Source: Prionace glauca
Taxonomy: Eukaryota; Chordata; Chondrichthyes; Carcharhiniformes; Carcharhinidae
Assembly: GCA_037974335.1 (NCBI GenBank)
Contig: CM075737.1
Location: 4,684,584-4,748,583, forward strand
Direction of reading: 5' to 3'
Length of the DNA: 64,000 nt
How positions within the stretch are numbered: position 1 is the first letter of the stretch; each line of letters begins with the position of its first letter. Positions 1 through 11,165 of this stretch are shown one piece after another. The position numbers and the translations under genes were made by a program. Below the pieces are notes generated by a model. It made no database searches. It was not told the origin of the DNA and was given only the letters and a program-made list of their open reading frames with translations.

Positions 1-659
1 GCTGTAATAGAGATCTACACTCCGCTGTGATTGGCAAGTCCTGCTGAACACATCCCCACATGCACAGCTGTCCCCAACAGTTGTCACAGGAACAGTGAAC
101 AGCTCACGCCCGCCACGGAGTGTCAAACCCGAGGAATGTGACACGGTGGGAAAGGTGCAGTTTTTCATTCCCGCTTCGTTGCGCTGAAGAGGGAATGGCC
201 TTCCTATCCCAGATTGGAGGAGCTAACAGCAGCTTCAGATCACAAATCAATCAGGACTCAACAGTTGTCACTCCGAGGGGAGGAAAGCCTATTGTTGAGT
301 GAAAGTGTAACTCACGGTGATGACTGACACCCTATTGAGGCTTTAAGGAGTTGAGAAAAGGATTAACAGGATTATACCATCTATCTGTGTGTCAAACAGA
401 TTAGCTCAATTTGAGTGGAAGTGTCAAGATTCTTTCAGCTCAGCTGCCTGACACCCAGTGGCTTCACTGCAAAAACCCAGGTGTTTGGCTATTCAGAATG
501 AATATTTAGGAGAGCGATAGAGTAGGAGGCGCAAGAAATTAAAATAACACAATCAAAGAAACAGAAGTTAAGCTTCGAATGGAAGAAATAAAAATGATGA
601 GACAGAGGAGAGAGAGAGAGCCACAAAGATGGGAGGGGAGAAACAACTGAGAAGTTAGG
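1..659. other. POLL intron, no exon recognised
   Basis: This stretch lies upstream of the first visible POLL exon and downstream of an exon outside the window. I looked for the POLL segment that should precede the visible exon (human residues around LERMPREE) and did not find it in any frame. A 60-codon frame at 120-302 has no recognisable similarity and is probably chance. A short GA-rich run sits near 605-622. Confidence 0.5.
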
Positions 660-2224
660 AAACCCAGTGTCAGGGCGGAGGGGGTGAGCTGGAATCCAGT
701 GTCAGGGCAGAGGGAGTGAACTGGAATCCAGTGTCAGGGGCGGAGGGGGTGAGCTGGAATCCAGTGTCGGGGGAGAGGGGGTGAGCTGGAATCCAGTGTC
801 AGGGTGGAGGGGGTGAGCTGGAATCCAGTGTCAGGGCAGAGGGAGTGAACTGGAATCCAGTGTCAGGGACGGAGGGAGTGAACTGGAATCCAGTGTCAGG
901 GGCGGAGGGGGTGAGCTGGAATCCAATGTCAGGGTGGAGGGGGCGAACTGGAATCCAGTGTCAGGGGCGGAGGGAGTGAACTGGAATCCAGTGTCAGGGG
1001 CGGAGGGGGTGAGCTGGAATCCAATGTCAGGGTGGAAGGGGCGAACTGGAATCCAGTGTCAGGGGCGGAGGGAGTGAACTGGAATCCAGTGTCAGGGGCG
1101 GAGGGGGTGAGCTGGAATCCAATGTCAGGGTGGAGGGGGCGAACTGGAATCCAGTGTCAGGGGCGGAGGGAGTGAACTGGAATCCAGTGTCAGGGGCGGA
1201 GGGGGTGAGCTGGAATCCAGTGTCAGGGTGGAGGGGGCGAACTGGAATCCAGTGTCAGGGTGGAGGGGGTGAGCTGGAATCCAGTGTCAGGGTGGAGGGG
1301 GTGAGCTGGAATCCAATGTCAGGGTGGAGGGGGCGAACTGGAATCCAGTGTCAGGGGCGGAGGGAGTGAACTGGAATCCAGTGTCAGGGGCGGAGGGAGT
1401 GAACTGGAATCCAATGTCAGGGTGGAGGGGGCAAACTGGAATCCAGTGTCGGGGGAGAGGGGGTGAGCTGGAATCCACTGTCAGGGTGGAGGGGGCGAAC
1501 TGGAATCCAGTGTCAGGGGCGGAGGGAGTGAACTGGAATCCAGTGTCAGGGGCGGAGGGGGTGAGCTGGAATCCAATGTCAGGGCGGAGGGGGTGAGCTG
1601 GAATCCAATGTCAGGGCGGAGGGGGCGAACTGGAATCCAGTGTCAGGGGCGGAGGGAGTGAACTGGAATCCAGTGTCAGGGGCGGAGGGGGTGAGCTGGA
1701 ATCCACTGTCACGGGGAGAAGGGGTGAGCTGGAATCCAGTGTCGGGGGAGAGGGGGTGAGCTGGAATCCACTGTCACGGGGAGAAGAGGTGAGCTGGAAT
1801 CCAGTGTCGGGGGAGAGGGGATGAACTGGAATCCAGTGTCGGGGGGAGAAGGGGTGAGCTGGAATCCAGTGTTGGGGCAGAGGGGATGAGCTGGAATCTA
1901 GTGTCAGGACGGAGAGGAAGCAGGGGTGAGCTGGAATCCAGTGTCGGGGAGAAGGGGTGAGCTGGAATCCAGTGTCGGGGGGAGAGCTGGAGTCCAGTGT
2001 CAGGGGGAGAAGGGGTGAGCTGGAATCCAGTGTCGGGGGGAGAGCTGGAATCCAGTGTCGGGGGGAGAGGGGGTGAGCTGGAATCCAGTGTCGGGGGGAG
2101 AGGGGGTGAGCTGGAATCCAGTGTCGGGGGGAGAGGGGGTGAGCTGGAATCCAGTGTCGGGGGGAGAGGGGGTGAGCTGGAATCCAGTGTCGGGGGGAGA
2201 GGGGGTGAGCTGGAATCCAGTGCT
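660..2224. repeat. 33-bp G-rich minisatellite in POLL intron
   Basis: About 47 tandem copies of a 32-33 bp unit built around the core CTGGAATCCAGTGTC followed by a run of G with GGAG. The left part (about 840-1690) is organised as a higher-order repeat of three unit variants (32+33+33 = 98 bp): the variant marked CCAATGTC recurs at 923, 1021 and 1119, and again at 1313, about two periods further on. The right part (about 1690-2224) is a more homogeneous variant with GGGGGGAGAGGGGG. The + strand, which is the sense strand of POLL, is the G-rich one. Long open frames across the array on both strands simply reflect the 33-bp (11-codon) period. The array ends 34 bases before the start of the POLL exon. 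Confidence 0.95.
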
Positions 2225-2258
2225 GGTCATTATCAGTCATTTTTAACCTGTGTTTCAG

Positions 2259-2427
2259 GTGAGAGACATGGCTCACTCCATTAATCCAACCCTGATTGCT
2301 CTGGCTTGTGGTTCCTATCGACGTGGGAAGCCCACCTGCGGGGATGTGGACATTCTGATCACACATCCAGATGGAAAATCGCACAGAGGTGTTTTCAGTA
2401 AGATCCTGGCTGGGCTGAAGAACACAG
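2259..2427 (+). CDS. POLL: POLL penultimate coding exon
   Basis: 169 bases. The acceptor is TGTGTTTCAG before 2259 and the donor is ACAG|GTGAGT after 2427, leaving phase 1. It encodes VRDMAHSIN..., aligning with human VQKAAQAFN, then [17 protein letters not shown] with two of the three catalytic aspartates. An in-frame AG a few bases inside the exon could act as an alternative acceptor, but the alignment favours 2259. Confidence 0.95.
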
Positions 2428-4755
2428 GTGAGTGTGACAAGCAATGTGGCAATGGGCAAGGAACAGGCTTATCAGCACAGGTATCTCAGTGTTTGATGGG
2501 GGACAGTGTAGAGGGAGCTTTACTCTGTATCTAACCCCATGCTGTACCTGTCCTGGGAGTGTTTGATGGGAGGGAGAGTATAGAGGAAGCTTTACTCTGT
2601 ATCTAATCCCGTGCTGTACCTGTCCTGGGAGTGTTTGATGGGGACAGTGTAGAGGGAGCTTTACTCTGTATCTAACCCCATGCTGTACCTGTCCTGGGAG
2701 TGTTTGATGGGGGGGGAGAGTATAGAGGAAGCTTTACTCTGTATCTAATCCCGTGCTGTACCTGTCCTGGGAGTGTTTGATGGGGACAGTGTAGAGGGAG
2801 CTTTACTCTGTATCTATTTTTACGAGCATTTGGAGAGGTTTGACATGATCAGGAATAGTCAGCATGGATTTGTCAAGGGCAGGTCGTGCCTTACGAGCCT
2901 AGTTGAGTTCTTCGATAATGTGACTGAACACATTGACGAAGGAAGTGCCGTGGACGTAGTGTACATGGACTTCAGCAAGGCTTTTGATAAGGTCCCCCAT
3001 GCAAGACTTCTTGAGAAGGTGAGAGGGCATGGGATCCAAGGGCCTTTGGCCTTGTGGATCCAGAACTGGCTTGCCTGCAGAAGGCAGAGAGTGGTTGTGG
3101 ATGGGTCTTTTTCGGAATGGAGGTCAGTCACCAGTGGGGTGCCCCAGGGATCTGTTCTGGGACCCTTGTTGTTTGTCATTTTCATAAATGACCTGGATGA
3201 GGAAGTGGAGGGATGGGTTAGCAAGTTCGCTGATGACACGAAGGTCGGCGGTGTTGTGGATGGTCTGGAAGGATGTCAAAAGTTGCAGCAGGACATAGAT
3301 AGGATGCAGGAATGGGCGGAGAAGTGGCAGATGGACTTCAACGCGGATAAATGTGTAGTAGTCCATTTCGGCAGAACCAACGGGATGAACGAGTACACTA
3401 TTAAGGGCAGGGGTCTTAGTAGCGTTGAAGAGCAGAAGGATCTCGGGGTCCGGGTTCACAAGACTCTTAAATCGGCCTTGCAGGTGGAGGAGGTGGTCAA
3501 GAAGGCGTATGGTGTACTGGCCTTCATTAATCGAGGGATTGAGTTTAGGTGTCGGGAGGTAATGCTGCAACTTTACAGGACCCTCGTCAGGCCTCATTTG
3601 GAGTACTGTGCGCAGTTCTGGTCGCCTCACTATAGGAAAGACGTAGAAGCTATTGAAAGGGTGCAGAGGAGATTTACAAGGATGTTGCCTGGACTGGGAG
3701 GCATGCCTTATGAAGATAGGTTGAGGGAGCTGGGACTCTTTTCCCTGGAGAGGCGAAGGTTGAGAGGCGACCTGATAGAAGTTTATAAAATGTTGAGAGG
3801 AATAGATAGGGTGGACTCTCAGAGGCTATTTCCCCGGGTTGAAATGGTTGCTACGAGAGGACACAGATTTAAGGTGCGGGGAGGGAAGTACAGAGGTGAT
3901 GTTAGGGGTAAGTTTTTCACTCAGAGGGTGGTGAGTGATTGGAATCGGCTGCCGTCGTCGGTGGTGGAGGCGAACTCGCTGGGGTCTTTTAAAAGACTTC
4001 TGGATGAGTATATGGGGTTTAATGGGATTGGGGGTTATAGATAGGTCTATAGATTGGTGGGGTTGATGCGATCGGCGCAACTTGAGGGCCGAAGGGCCTG
4101 TTTGTGCTGTAATATTCTATGTTCTATGTTCTAACCCCATGCTGTACCTGTCCTGGGAGTGTTTGATGGGGGGGGAAGAGTATAGAGGAAGCTTTACTCT
4201 GTATCTAATCCCGTGCTGTACCTGCCCTGGGAGTGTTTGATGGGGACAGTGGAGAGGGAGCTTTACTCTGTATCTAACCCTGTGCTGTAGCTGACTCCAG
4301 ACTGAGCTGTGTAGATTTGCAGAGAGATTTTGCAGTTTCCTGAGCACAGAATATTTCCTGTTTGAAGTTTGATGTTGAATTTTCTGTTGAAAGGATTTCT
4401 CACCGATGATCTGGTGACGCAGGAGGACATTGGAAACCAGAAGAAATACCTGGGAGTTTGTCAGCTGCCAGGAGCGGAGCGTCGTCAGCGCCGGCTCGAT
4501 ATCATTGTGGTGCCGTACAGCGAGTTTGCCTGCGCCCTGATGTACTTCACCGGCTCCGCACATTTTAACCGTTCCATTCGTGCATTGGCCAAGACAAAAG
4601 GCATGAGTCTATCGGAGCACTCACTGAACTGCCACGTCCTGAGAAAGGGGAGTGCCAAAATCAGCAGCGGCATCACAATCCCCACCATAACTGAACAAGA
4701 TATTTTTGAGCAGCTGGGACTGCCGTACAGAGAGCCAAGTGAGAGAGACTGGTGA
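2259..4755 (+). CDS. POLL: DNA polymerase lambda (3' end of gene, last two coding exons)
   Basis: Family X DNA polymerase that fills short gaps in base excision repair and non-homologous end joining in the nucleus. Only the C-terminal part of the palm and the thumb are in the window. Two exons (2259-2427, 4394-4755) join in phase 1 to give about 177 residues ending in EPSERDW, close to the human C-terminus EPAERDW. The metal-binding aspartates are visible: the [10 protein letters not shown] pair in the first exon (human D427/D429) and [13 protein letters not shown] in the second (human D490). The [10 protein letters not shown] motif of the nucleotide pocket follows. The N-terminal BRCT domain, the 8-kDa lyase domain and the fingers are upstream of the window. 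The intron between the two exons is filled with a tandem array carrying a LINE. OGA lies downstream in opposite orientation. Identification is secure from the residue match. Confidence 0.96.
2489..4300. repeat. ~71-bp tandem repeat array, split by a LINE
   Basis: Units of about 69-73 bp begin with GTGTTTGATGGGG at 2489, 2559, 2631, 2700 and 2773. They contain AGCTTTACTCTGTATCTAA and GCTGTACCTGTCCTGGGA. Two variants alternate: one with GGACAGTGTAGAGGG and one with GAGAGTATAGAGG. The array resumes at about 4134 after the LINE and runs to about 4290. It lies in the last visible POLL intron. Confidence 0.9.
2817..4133 (+). mobile_element. CR1-clade LINE, group A1, 5'-truncated
   Basis: A non-LTR retrotransposon fragment inserted in the 71-bp array after TATCTA. 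The open frame from the junction to 4044 encodes the reverse transcriptase palm ([30 protein letters not shown]) and the C-terminal region ([21 protein letters not shown]). The 3' tail has GGGCCGAAGGGCCTG and ends in TTCTATG repeats, as in CR1. The endonuclease and N-terminal RT are missing by 5' truncation. No clear target-site duplication is visible beyond CTA. The RT segment is uninterrupted, so the insertion is fairly young. The frame begins artificially inside the tandem repeat. Confidence 0.93.
4394..4755 (+). CDS. POLL: POLL last coding exon
   Basis: The acceptor is GTTGAAAG before 4394; the first two bases complete a glycine codon from the previous exon. It encodes [11 protein letters not shown]..., [23 protein letters not shown] (third catalytic aspartate), [23 protein letters not shown] and [10 protein letters not shown], then stop TGA at 4753-4755. 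Spacing and sequence match vertebrate POLL closely. Only about 87 bases of 3' flank precede a LINE fragment, and I see no AATAAA in that interval, so the mRNA 3' end is unresolved. Confidence 0.96.
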
Positions 4756-4842
4756 CGTCCTGCTACCAGCTGGCAGAGGCCCGATTGCCTCTGTCTGTAG
4801 GTGCATCACCCAGTGAGGTCCTGAAACACAGGCCAGGAACAC

Positions 4843-5492
4843 ATAAGAACATAAGAAATAGGAGCAGGAGTAGGCCATCTGGCCCTTCGAGCCTGCCCCG
4901 CCATTCAATAAGATCATGGCTGATCTGTCGTGACTCAGCTCCACCTTCCCGCCCTCTCCCCATAACCCTTAATCCCTTCTCTTATCAAAAACCCATCAAC
5001 CCGTTTCTTAAAAATATTTAGCGAGGCAGCCTCCACCACTTCAACGGGCAGAGAATTCCAGAGATTCACCACCCTTTGAGTGAAGAAGTTCCTCCTCAAC
5101 TCTGTTCTAAACCGCCCCCCCTTTATCTTGAGGCTGTGCCCCCTAGTCCTACTGTCTTTTTTGAGTGGGAAGAGTCTCTCCACCTCTATCCTATCCATCC
5201 CATTCATCATCTTATACGTCTCAATGAGATCTCCCCTCATTCTTCTAAACTCTAACGAGTACAAGCCTAGTTTATTCAGCCTCTCCTCATAGCTCAATCC
5301 CCTCAACTCCGGTATCAGCCGAGTAAACCTCCTCTGCACTCCCTCCAGGGCCAAAACATCCTTGCGCAGGTGCGGCACCCAAAACTGCACACAGTACTCC
5401 AGCTGCGGCCTCACCAATGCCCTATACAGCTGCAGCAAGACCTCCCTACTTTTATATTCAATCCCCTTCGCTATGAAGGCCAGCATCCCAAC
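4843..5492 (-). mobile_element. LINE group B fragment, RT C-terminal part
   Basis: A 5'-truncated CR1-like LINE on the - strand just downstream of the POLL stop. A 183-codon open frame (4935-5486) encodes [32 protein letters not shown] and [19 protein letters not shown]. The 3' tail reads (on -) TACTCCTGCTCCTATTTC followed by TTCTTATG repeats. It may form part of the POLL 3' UTR if transcription reads through. Confidence 0.92.
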
Positions 5493-5639
5493 ACACCAGC
5501 TTCAACTCCTGGTCTGTGCTACGCTGCTGCTTTGGATGGTTTTTATGTCCTCATCATGAAACAACAGTTCACCTTTGGTGAGGTTTACAGGCTGAGAAAA
5601 CAAACGGGTCTATAGGGTAGGATATGGGCCAAATGCAGA

Positions 5640-5790
5640 CATCCCTAGTTGCCTAAAGGCAGTCGAGAGTCAACCTCGATCTGTAGCTCTAGAATCACAT
5701 GCAAGGACAACAGATTTCCTTCCCTAAAGGACATTAGTGAACCAAATTGGTTTAGAGTCCATCAGTTTGTGAATCCTCATTCTCTGTCTC
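5640..5790 (-). mobile_element. Degraded tRNA-type SINE fragment
   Basis: It retains CCCTAGTTGCC, GGCAGTCGAGAGTCAACC and GATTTCCTTCCCTAAAGGAC, matching fuller copies at 37667-38000 and 43985-44352. The ends are eroded. Confidence 0.6.
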
Positions 5791-5829
5791 ACCTGGATTT
5801 CCCTTTACTGGTCCCACTGACATTGAAAT

Positions 5830-7430
5830 ACTGAATTCTCAGTTGTGAATTTGGTCTGAAACTAATTGTATGAGGTGGACAGTATCTACATCTCCAAATC
5901 ACACACCTGCTCAATAACTGCAAACTTGAGAAACTGGGTTCACTTGGCTCACTTTCGTTGGCCACAAGCTCCCACCTTTCAGATGCACAGCCTGCTCTGG
6001 CACAATTTAAATTTTTTTGCACACCAACTTGACTAAGTACACAAAACATGGGATATTTATAACTCCAGCTGACACAAAGCTCTACAATTATTTGATGAAA
6101 AAGCAGTAGAATCTTCCTCCCTTTGCATCAAATGGCCACACTTTCACTCTGGTTTGGATGCACTCTGATCTTGACAACACTATGCGAGCAGCTGAATTGC
6201 AGATCAACATCGTGCAATAGACTCGGGCAGCTGAATGGCTTCCTTCTTTACAGTATTCCAATGAGGAACTGAAGGTAGTGAGTGTCTCAATGATACCTCA
6301 GTCAAATAGGCCTTTTCCCAACAGTGAGCCTGATGTCTGACCATGACAAGCATCACAACCACTGCCCAATTCCGTCCACCATGGATTAACCAGACAGCAA
6401 TCAACTTAATATACTCTGGCTGTTATATAAGACAGCCAAAATAGCCATATATTTACATCAGGATCTTGGCAAATGCTTCACGAATCAAGTACTGAGCTAC
6501 AAACACGGAGTATTTGAAAAGCAAAGTCCCACAAACAGCAATATAAATGATGACTTATGGCATTTAATTATGGGATTATATTGGTCAGGATACTGAAGAC
6601 CTCCCCTGTTTTATTTCAAAACAGTATCAGGCAATCATTTACATCTAGATAGGGTGGACGGTTTAAATGTCTCATTTGAAAAATGCAACCCTCAAACAGC
6701 ATAAACCTCTGCACGAATGGGAGTGTCAGCCTGGCCAAATATTCAATTAGGATTTAAACCAAGGACACTGTAAGTGAAAGCTCTCTCCACACACAAGAAC
6801 GCAAGTGGCAAAATCTTTGGAGGGTGAATGCAGAACAAGTGCGTTACCAAAATTAGAAAACCTCACACTCAGCAACATTCAAAGTACCAATGAATACAAG
6901 ATTCAACCCAACATTATTTTTACTAAATTTAGCTGGGCCAGGATCTCCTTCTCTACAAACCAGATCCAAGTTTGTTAAACATGTCAGGAATAGGTTTCTA
7001 CAGCCACTACACAGGAGGCATTTTGACTCCATGTGTCTGTGCCAGCTTCTTTTCAAAAGCCATTCAATTAGTCCAACCACCATTCTTTCTTTGCCTTTGA
7101 TCACCTTTCCTTTAGTTCACATTTTTTGAAACAAGAATGGGTTTTAAAATGGGAATTAAACTGAAAATTATTTATGTGCTTTCTTAATTATTGGCAACAA
7201 CTGCAGGGAACAGCCCAAGAAAAGTGGTACCATGGCACCCTCTAATGCTCACTGGTAACATTAGTCGATGTTAACTTGACCTGGCCGTGAAATAAGTTTT
7301 CACAAAACAGTTTATATGACATTTGAATGTTCTTCCCTCTCAATATATCATAGCTTCAAAAAGATCGAGTTACATGGAGGACACCCAGAGTGTGAAAAAC
7401 CATCAGGCACTATCTTAACTTGAAAATATA
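5830..7430. other. Intergenic, nothing recognised
   Basis: AT-rich sequence between POLL and OGA. No open frame with recognisable similarity, no tRNA-like cloverleaf and no repeat family I know. Confidence 0.4.
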
Positions 7431-7434
7431 GGTC

Positions 7435-7765
7435 TTCCTTCACGGTTGCTGGGTCAAATTCCTAGAATTCGCTCCCTAAAAGCACTGTGGGTGTAGCTGG
7501 TACATATTACCATTGATTGTTCATAGTTGCAATAAACACTGTGTATGCCAGAGTGAAGCATCCATGCAGCGAACACCACCCTGTAAATAAAGTTCCATTA
7601 TTTTTAATCCTCTGTGGTTCCTAGCAACAATTCTCCAAAATACAACAGCACCTACACCTCAGGGACTTCAAGACGACAATTCACCACCACGTTCTGAAGG
7701 GTAACTAAGAATGGGCAATTAATGTTGGTCGAGCCAGCAATACCCACATCCCATAAAAACCCAGA
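7435..7765 (+). mobile_element. SINE/LINE-tail relic (group D type)
   Basis: Diverged pieces GTGGGTGTAGCTGG, TCACCACCACG and AGAATGGGCAATTAATG match the better copies at 29915-30105 and 53370-53515. An interruption of about 120 bases sits in the middle. Confidence 0.55.
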
Positions 7766-7964
7766 ACCACAACCTCCCACCAAACAGCAAGTACACTTCC
7801 GCATCCAGTCATATTAGTCCCACCGCAACCAGAAGGTACTCACCTATGTACAGCCCAAGGTGTGACTATAGAAATAGTGCAGAACCATTTTGGCTGTAAT
7901 CATGCGACAGTGATGCCTACTCTGGTAATAGACTGTTTTGCTCAGGGATGATTGCAATGAGATG

Positions 7965-8345
7965 ATCAGTTGCTTGGTATGGAAGGACTGGGGTATGAGG
8001 AAAGATTGAAGAAATTGGGGCTCTTTTCCCTTGAAAGACACTGACTGAGGGGGGGGGGGGGGGGGATCTAATAGAGGTATATAAGATTATGAAGGGTATA
8101 GATAGAGTAAACAGAGGTAAGCTATTTCCTATAATAGACACGTAGGGCAAGGGGCCATGGACTTAAGGTGAGGGGGGAGCAGTACAACACAGATATTAGG
8201 AGGTTTTTCACAGAGGGTAGTGGGGGTATGGAATGCTGTGCCAAGTAAGGTGGTGGAGGCAAACACGCTAGAGTCCTTTAAGAGTAACTTTGACAGGCAT
8301 ATGACTGAGTTGGAGATGGGTGGATCTAGGAGAACCTTTTAAATA
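7965..8345 (+). mobile_element. CR1-like LINE relic with poly-G tract
   Basis: Decayed RT C-terminal coding sequence: reading across frames gives [31 protein letters not shown], then RGHGLKVRG. The match to the intact A-group copies is clear, but frameshifts are several. A run of about 18 G (8049-8066) interrupts the frame exactly where the A copies have the short RRRLRG codon stretch. Confidence 0.8.
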
Positions 8346-8393
8346 AGGGTCATTAGCATTGGGGCGTCCCTGGTAATGTAAATGGGTATAGTA

Positions 8394-8880
8394 TGATAAT
8401 AATGTTTTTTTTTTCCTTTCATTCACAGGTTTTAAGTCGGTCCACCTCGTGTCCAATGAGGGACATACACACGATGGGTCGTACTGGGGCTGTTTGAGAT
8501 TGGCCTAGTGCTTCATGTCATTAGTGTGTGCCTAAACTGGACAAGATACTGAGCAAGACGACAGCTCAGTGACTATCGCTGATTGCTGTGCAGACACATG
8601 GATTTGGGCCGGTGTCTGTGGGAGTTTGCGCATTCTCCCCGTGCTTGCGTGGGTTTTCTCCGGGTGCTCCGGTTTCCTCCCACACCCCAAAGATGTGCTG
8701 TTAGGCTGATTGGCAGGAATAAATTATCCCTAAATCAGTTTCCCTCAATCTGGATGGCCATAAAACATTAGATAGGGGTCATGAGTAGAGAGGTGGACTG
8801 TGGTGTTGAGATGGCGGCACGGGCTCGTTGGGCTGAAGGGCCTGTTTCCCGGGCTGATTTTTTGTTCTTGTTCTTTAATG
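8394..8880 (+). mobile_element. Composite non-autonomous retroelement, copy 1
   Basis: Shares its whole layout with 47525-47998: a leader containing CACAGG-TTTAAGTC, a middle with GACAGCTCAG, a SINE-like core with GGGTGCTCCGGTTTCCTCCC, and a tail GGGCTCGTTGGGC-GAAGGGCC ending in TTGTTC repeats. The tail resembles the LINE group A 3' end, suggesting it is mobilised by such a LINE. Confidence 0.75.
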
Positions 8881-11079
8881 GAATATAAATACTTCCTACT
8901 AAATTAAAACTAGCAGCAATGTCACCTGCAGCAGCAAATTTCAATTTACACATAAGACAATAACCAAATCATTGGGAAGATGGAGCTTCCTAACACTGAT
9001 GGTGAACTACAACCAAAGAGGAAGGTGCTTCACCTCGAATAATATCCCAAAAGTCGCAATTAGCCAGGCGTTTTTAGCTGCTCAGGTTTCCACGTTCACT
9101 TAGGTTATGCTTCTAAACATTTTCCCTTAGGGTTCCCACTCCAGGACTGGTTTAGTTTATCCATGTTAACAACAAATCAGCATAACTGTTGAATTTTCTG
9201 TCATTGGGACGTGATTCAAAACAGACTAGAAGCATATGTTTAGGTCAACACTGGAACAGTTAACACTGAGTAAACAAACCCTTCTAACTTGCATCCTAAC
9301 ATTTTAAAACAAAAGACACACAAAAAGATGATCTTTTTAAAAGATTTATATGTACACAGTTCTTTCCTTATCTGGGCTGTACTCCACTGATGAGTGTCAG
9401 AAGTTTTGGCAAAAGGACACCAGTTAACTTAGCAAAAGCTAGCAGTATGTCTGTGCATTTTGAAAATGGGCTGTGGAAGGTAAGGGAGTTTCCCATGTTA
9501 CAGAAATAAATGAAGGGTTGGCACCCGCAGAGTTTGGTGTTACAATATTATGGTAATGATCAGAGTTAATATGCTTTATAGTTCAAGACAGGCAATACGG
9601 ACCCCCAGCGTAGTTTGTAAAACTGAAGCCACTAGTATGTTCATTCGATTGTTTTACAGCTCAATGTTTGCACTAGCCACACCTCAGGTTTGGGAGGCTA
9701 GAATCTGTAACCATACCATTGGGTGTAAAGAAAGCTTTCCTTCTTTTACCTGATGAAAAATACTGAATCAGTTTAATCCTTGGAGGAGAAAGAACCACTG
9801 AAACCTGCCTTAAGCATCATGACCCAAGCTCTCAACATCTACTGCCTAGGTCAAGTGGCAGATGCATGGGAACACTGTCACCCGCACACCTCCCTCAATT
9901 GTACGTTATCCTGACTTGGAGTTCATCATTGTCACTGGGTGAAAATCCTGGAGCTTACATATTTTTGAGTACCTACATTGCATGTACTGCAGTGGTCCAC
10001 TTTCTCAAATGCAATTTGGTGAGGAAATGTTAAACAAGTTGCCATTTCTATTTTAGCTAATGGGGCAAAAAACCCAAGTGCCAGAATACACAGCAGGTTG
10101 ATGTTTGCAACAGAAAATCTAACAGGCAGGCAACTCTATCCAATCTGCTAAGTATTTGGTTCAATTTCTTCCCTCCCCTCAAAAGACAGTGGCTCATTAG
10201 TTTCTACAGAGATTTCTGCGCACTGGCATGCTATCAGTTTCTGGAATCACAGATCTACAGTCTTCCTACAACACTGATTCTTCAGCACAGCCCACATATC
10301 TCCATGCAACTCCATTCTCCCCATACCGTTCCCATAGATTGGTTTCTAGCACTTGTGCAAACAATAGCACTGCACAACCAAAGGAAGCAAAGAAGCCAGC
10401 AGCTGGTCTCAAGTATGCAGCAAGGAAACCAAATACACAAACATGTCACAGTGTAATCTGGGAGATAGTAAGGGGCAGGGCAGAAATGAGACAGAAAAGA
10501 TGATTTAAAAGGGTATTAACCTGGTTTTATAAAACATGGATTTTCAAACAAGATTGGTCTGTAGACCTCGAGGAGTCTGTAAAATCAGATTTCTATGTGG
10601 CTAGATCCGGGAATGTGACCGGAACCGTACCTGGATAATTTTGTATCCCCTCTGTTTCCTGCATCATTCACATAGAATCATATAATAGCAATATTATTTC
10701 TGTCCAATTCTGAGTACATTACATAACAGAGTTCTTCTATTTGACTGGAGATAAGCTGAGATGTGTGAGGTGGTAATGGGTGGGGCAGGGAGCAGGAGAT
10801 CTGAAAACTTTGACTGCATTTGAGTATTTTGCTCAGTTTGATGAAACCAGGCATGGTAAGAGAACAAATAGATAAGCTAAATTTGCATAGTGCATGCAGG
10901 TATAAACTCATAAGTGTTTGGAAAAATATCCAGGCAAGAATGAATGGAATTTAACATGAGTTGCAGCTAATTTTCACTCAATCCAGGATTTAAGGATCGA
11001 GTGCGACAACTAAATGCAGAATTTTTAAAAAGCTATAACAGAGACAGGTTGCGAAAACAGATATCAGTTGCAGGAATAA
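8881..11079. other. Intergenic, mostly unrecognised
   Basis: No convincing gene. A 91-codon frame at 10228-10503 (+) has low-complexity composition and no recognised domain. A small fragment near 9890-9960 (CACTGGGTGAAAATCCTGG) is a remnant of the group D type SINE tail. Confidence 0.4.
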
Positions 11080-11165
11080 ACAGAAAATGCTGGAAAAACT
11101 CAGCAGGTTTGACAGCATCTGTGGAGAGAGAATCACAAATGACTTCTTCAGAAAAGAGGAGACAG
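11080..11165 (+). repeat. Short interspersed repeat fragment
   Basis: Contains CAGAAAATGCTGGAAAAACT and GCATCTGTGGAGAGAGAATC. The reverse-complement form of the same motif occurs at 22440-22515 (CTCTCTCCACAGATGCTG ... CCAGCATTTTCTGTTTTT), and a diverged same-orientation copy (CAGAAAATATTGGAAATACT) with a reverse-form partner lies at 43110-43280. The parent family is not identified. Confidence 0.55.

Noticed and set aside
1-659. Upstream POLL exon
   Set aside because: No frame matches the lyase/fingers residues that should precede the 2259 exon.
660-2224. CRISPR-like array
   Set aside because: Units are contiguous with no unique spacers, and the context is a vertebrate intron.
1611-2459. 282-codon open frame on - across the minisatellite
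   Set aside because: The Trp-Ile-Pro/His repeats are a product of the 33-bp period; similar frames exist on both strands and in several phases.
3124-3630. 168-codon frame antisense to the A1 LINE
   Set aside because: Shadow of the RT coding strand; no independent similarity.
10228-10503. 91-codon frame between POLL and OGA
   Set aside because: No recognisable domain, no splice or promoter context, composition as expected by chance.
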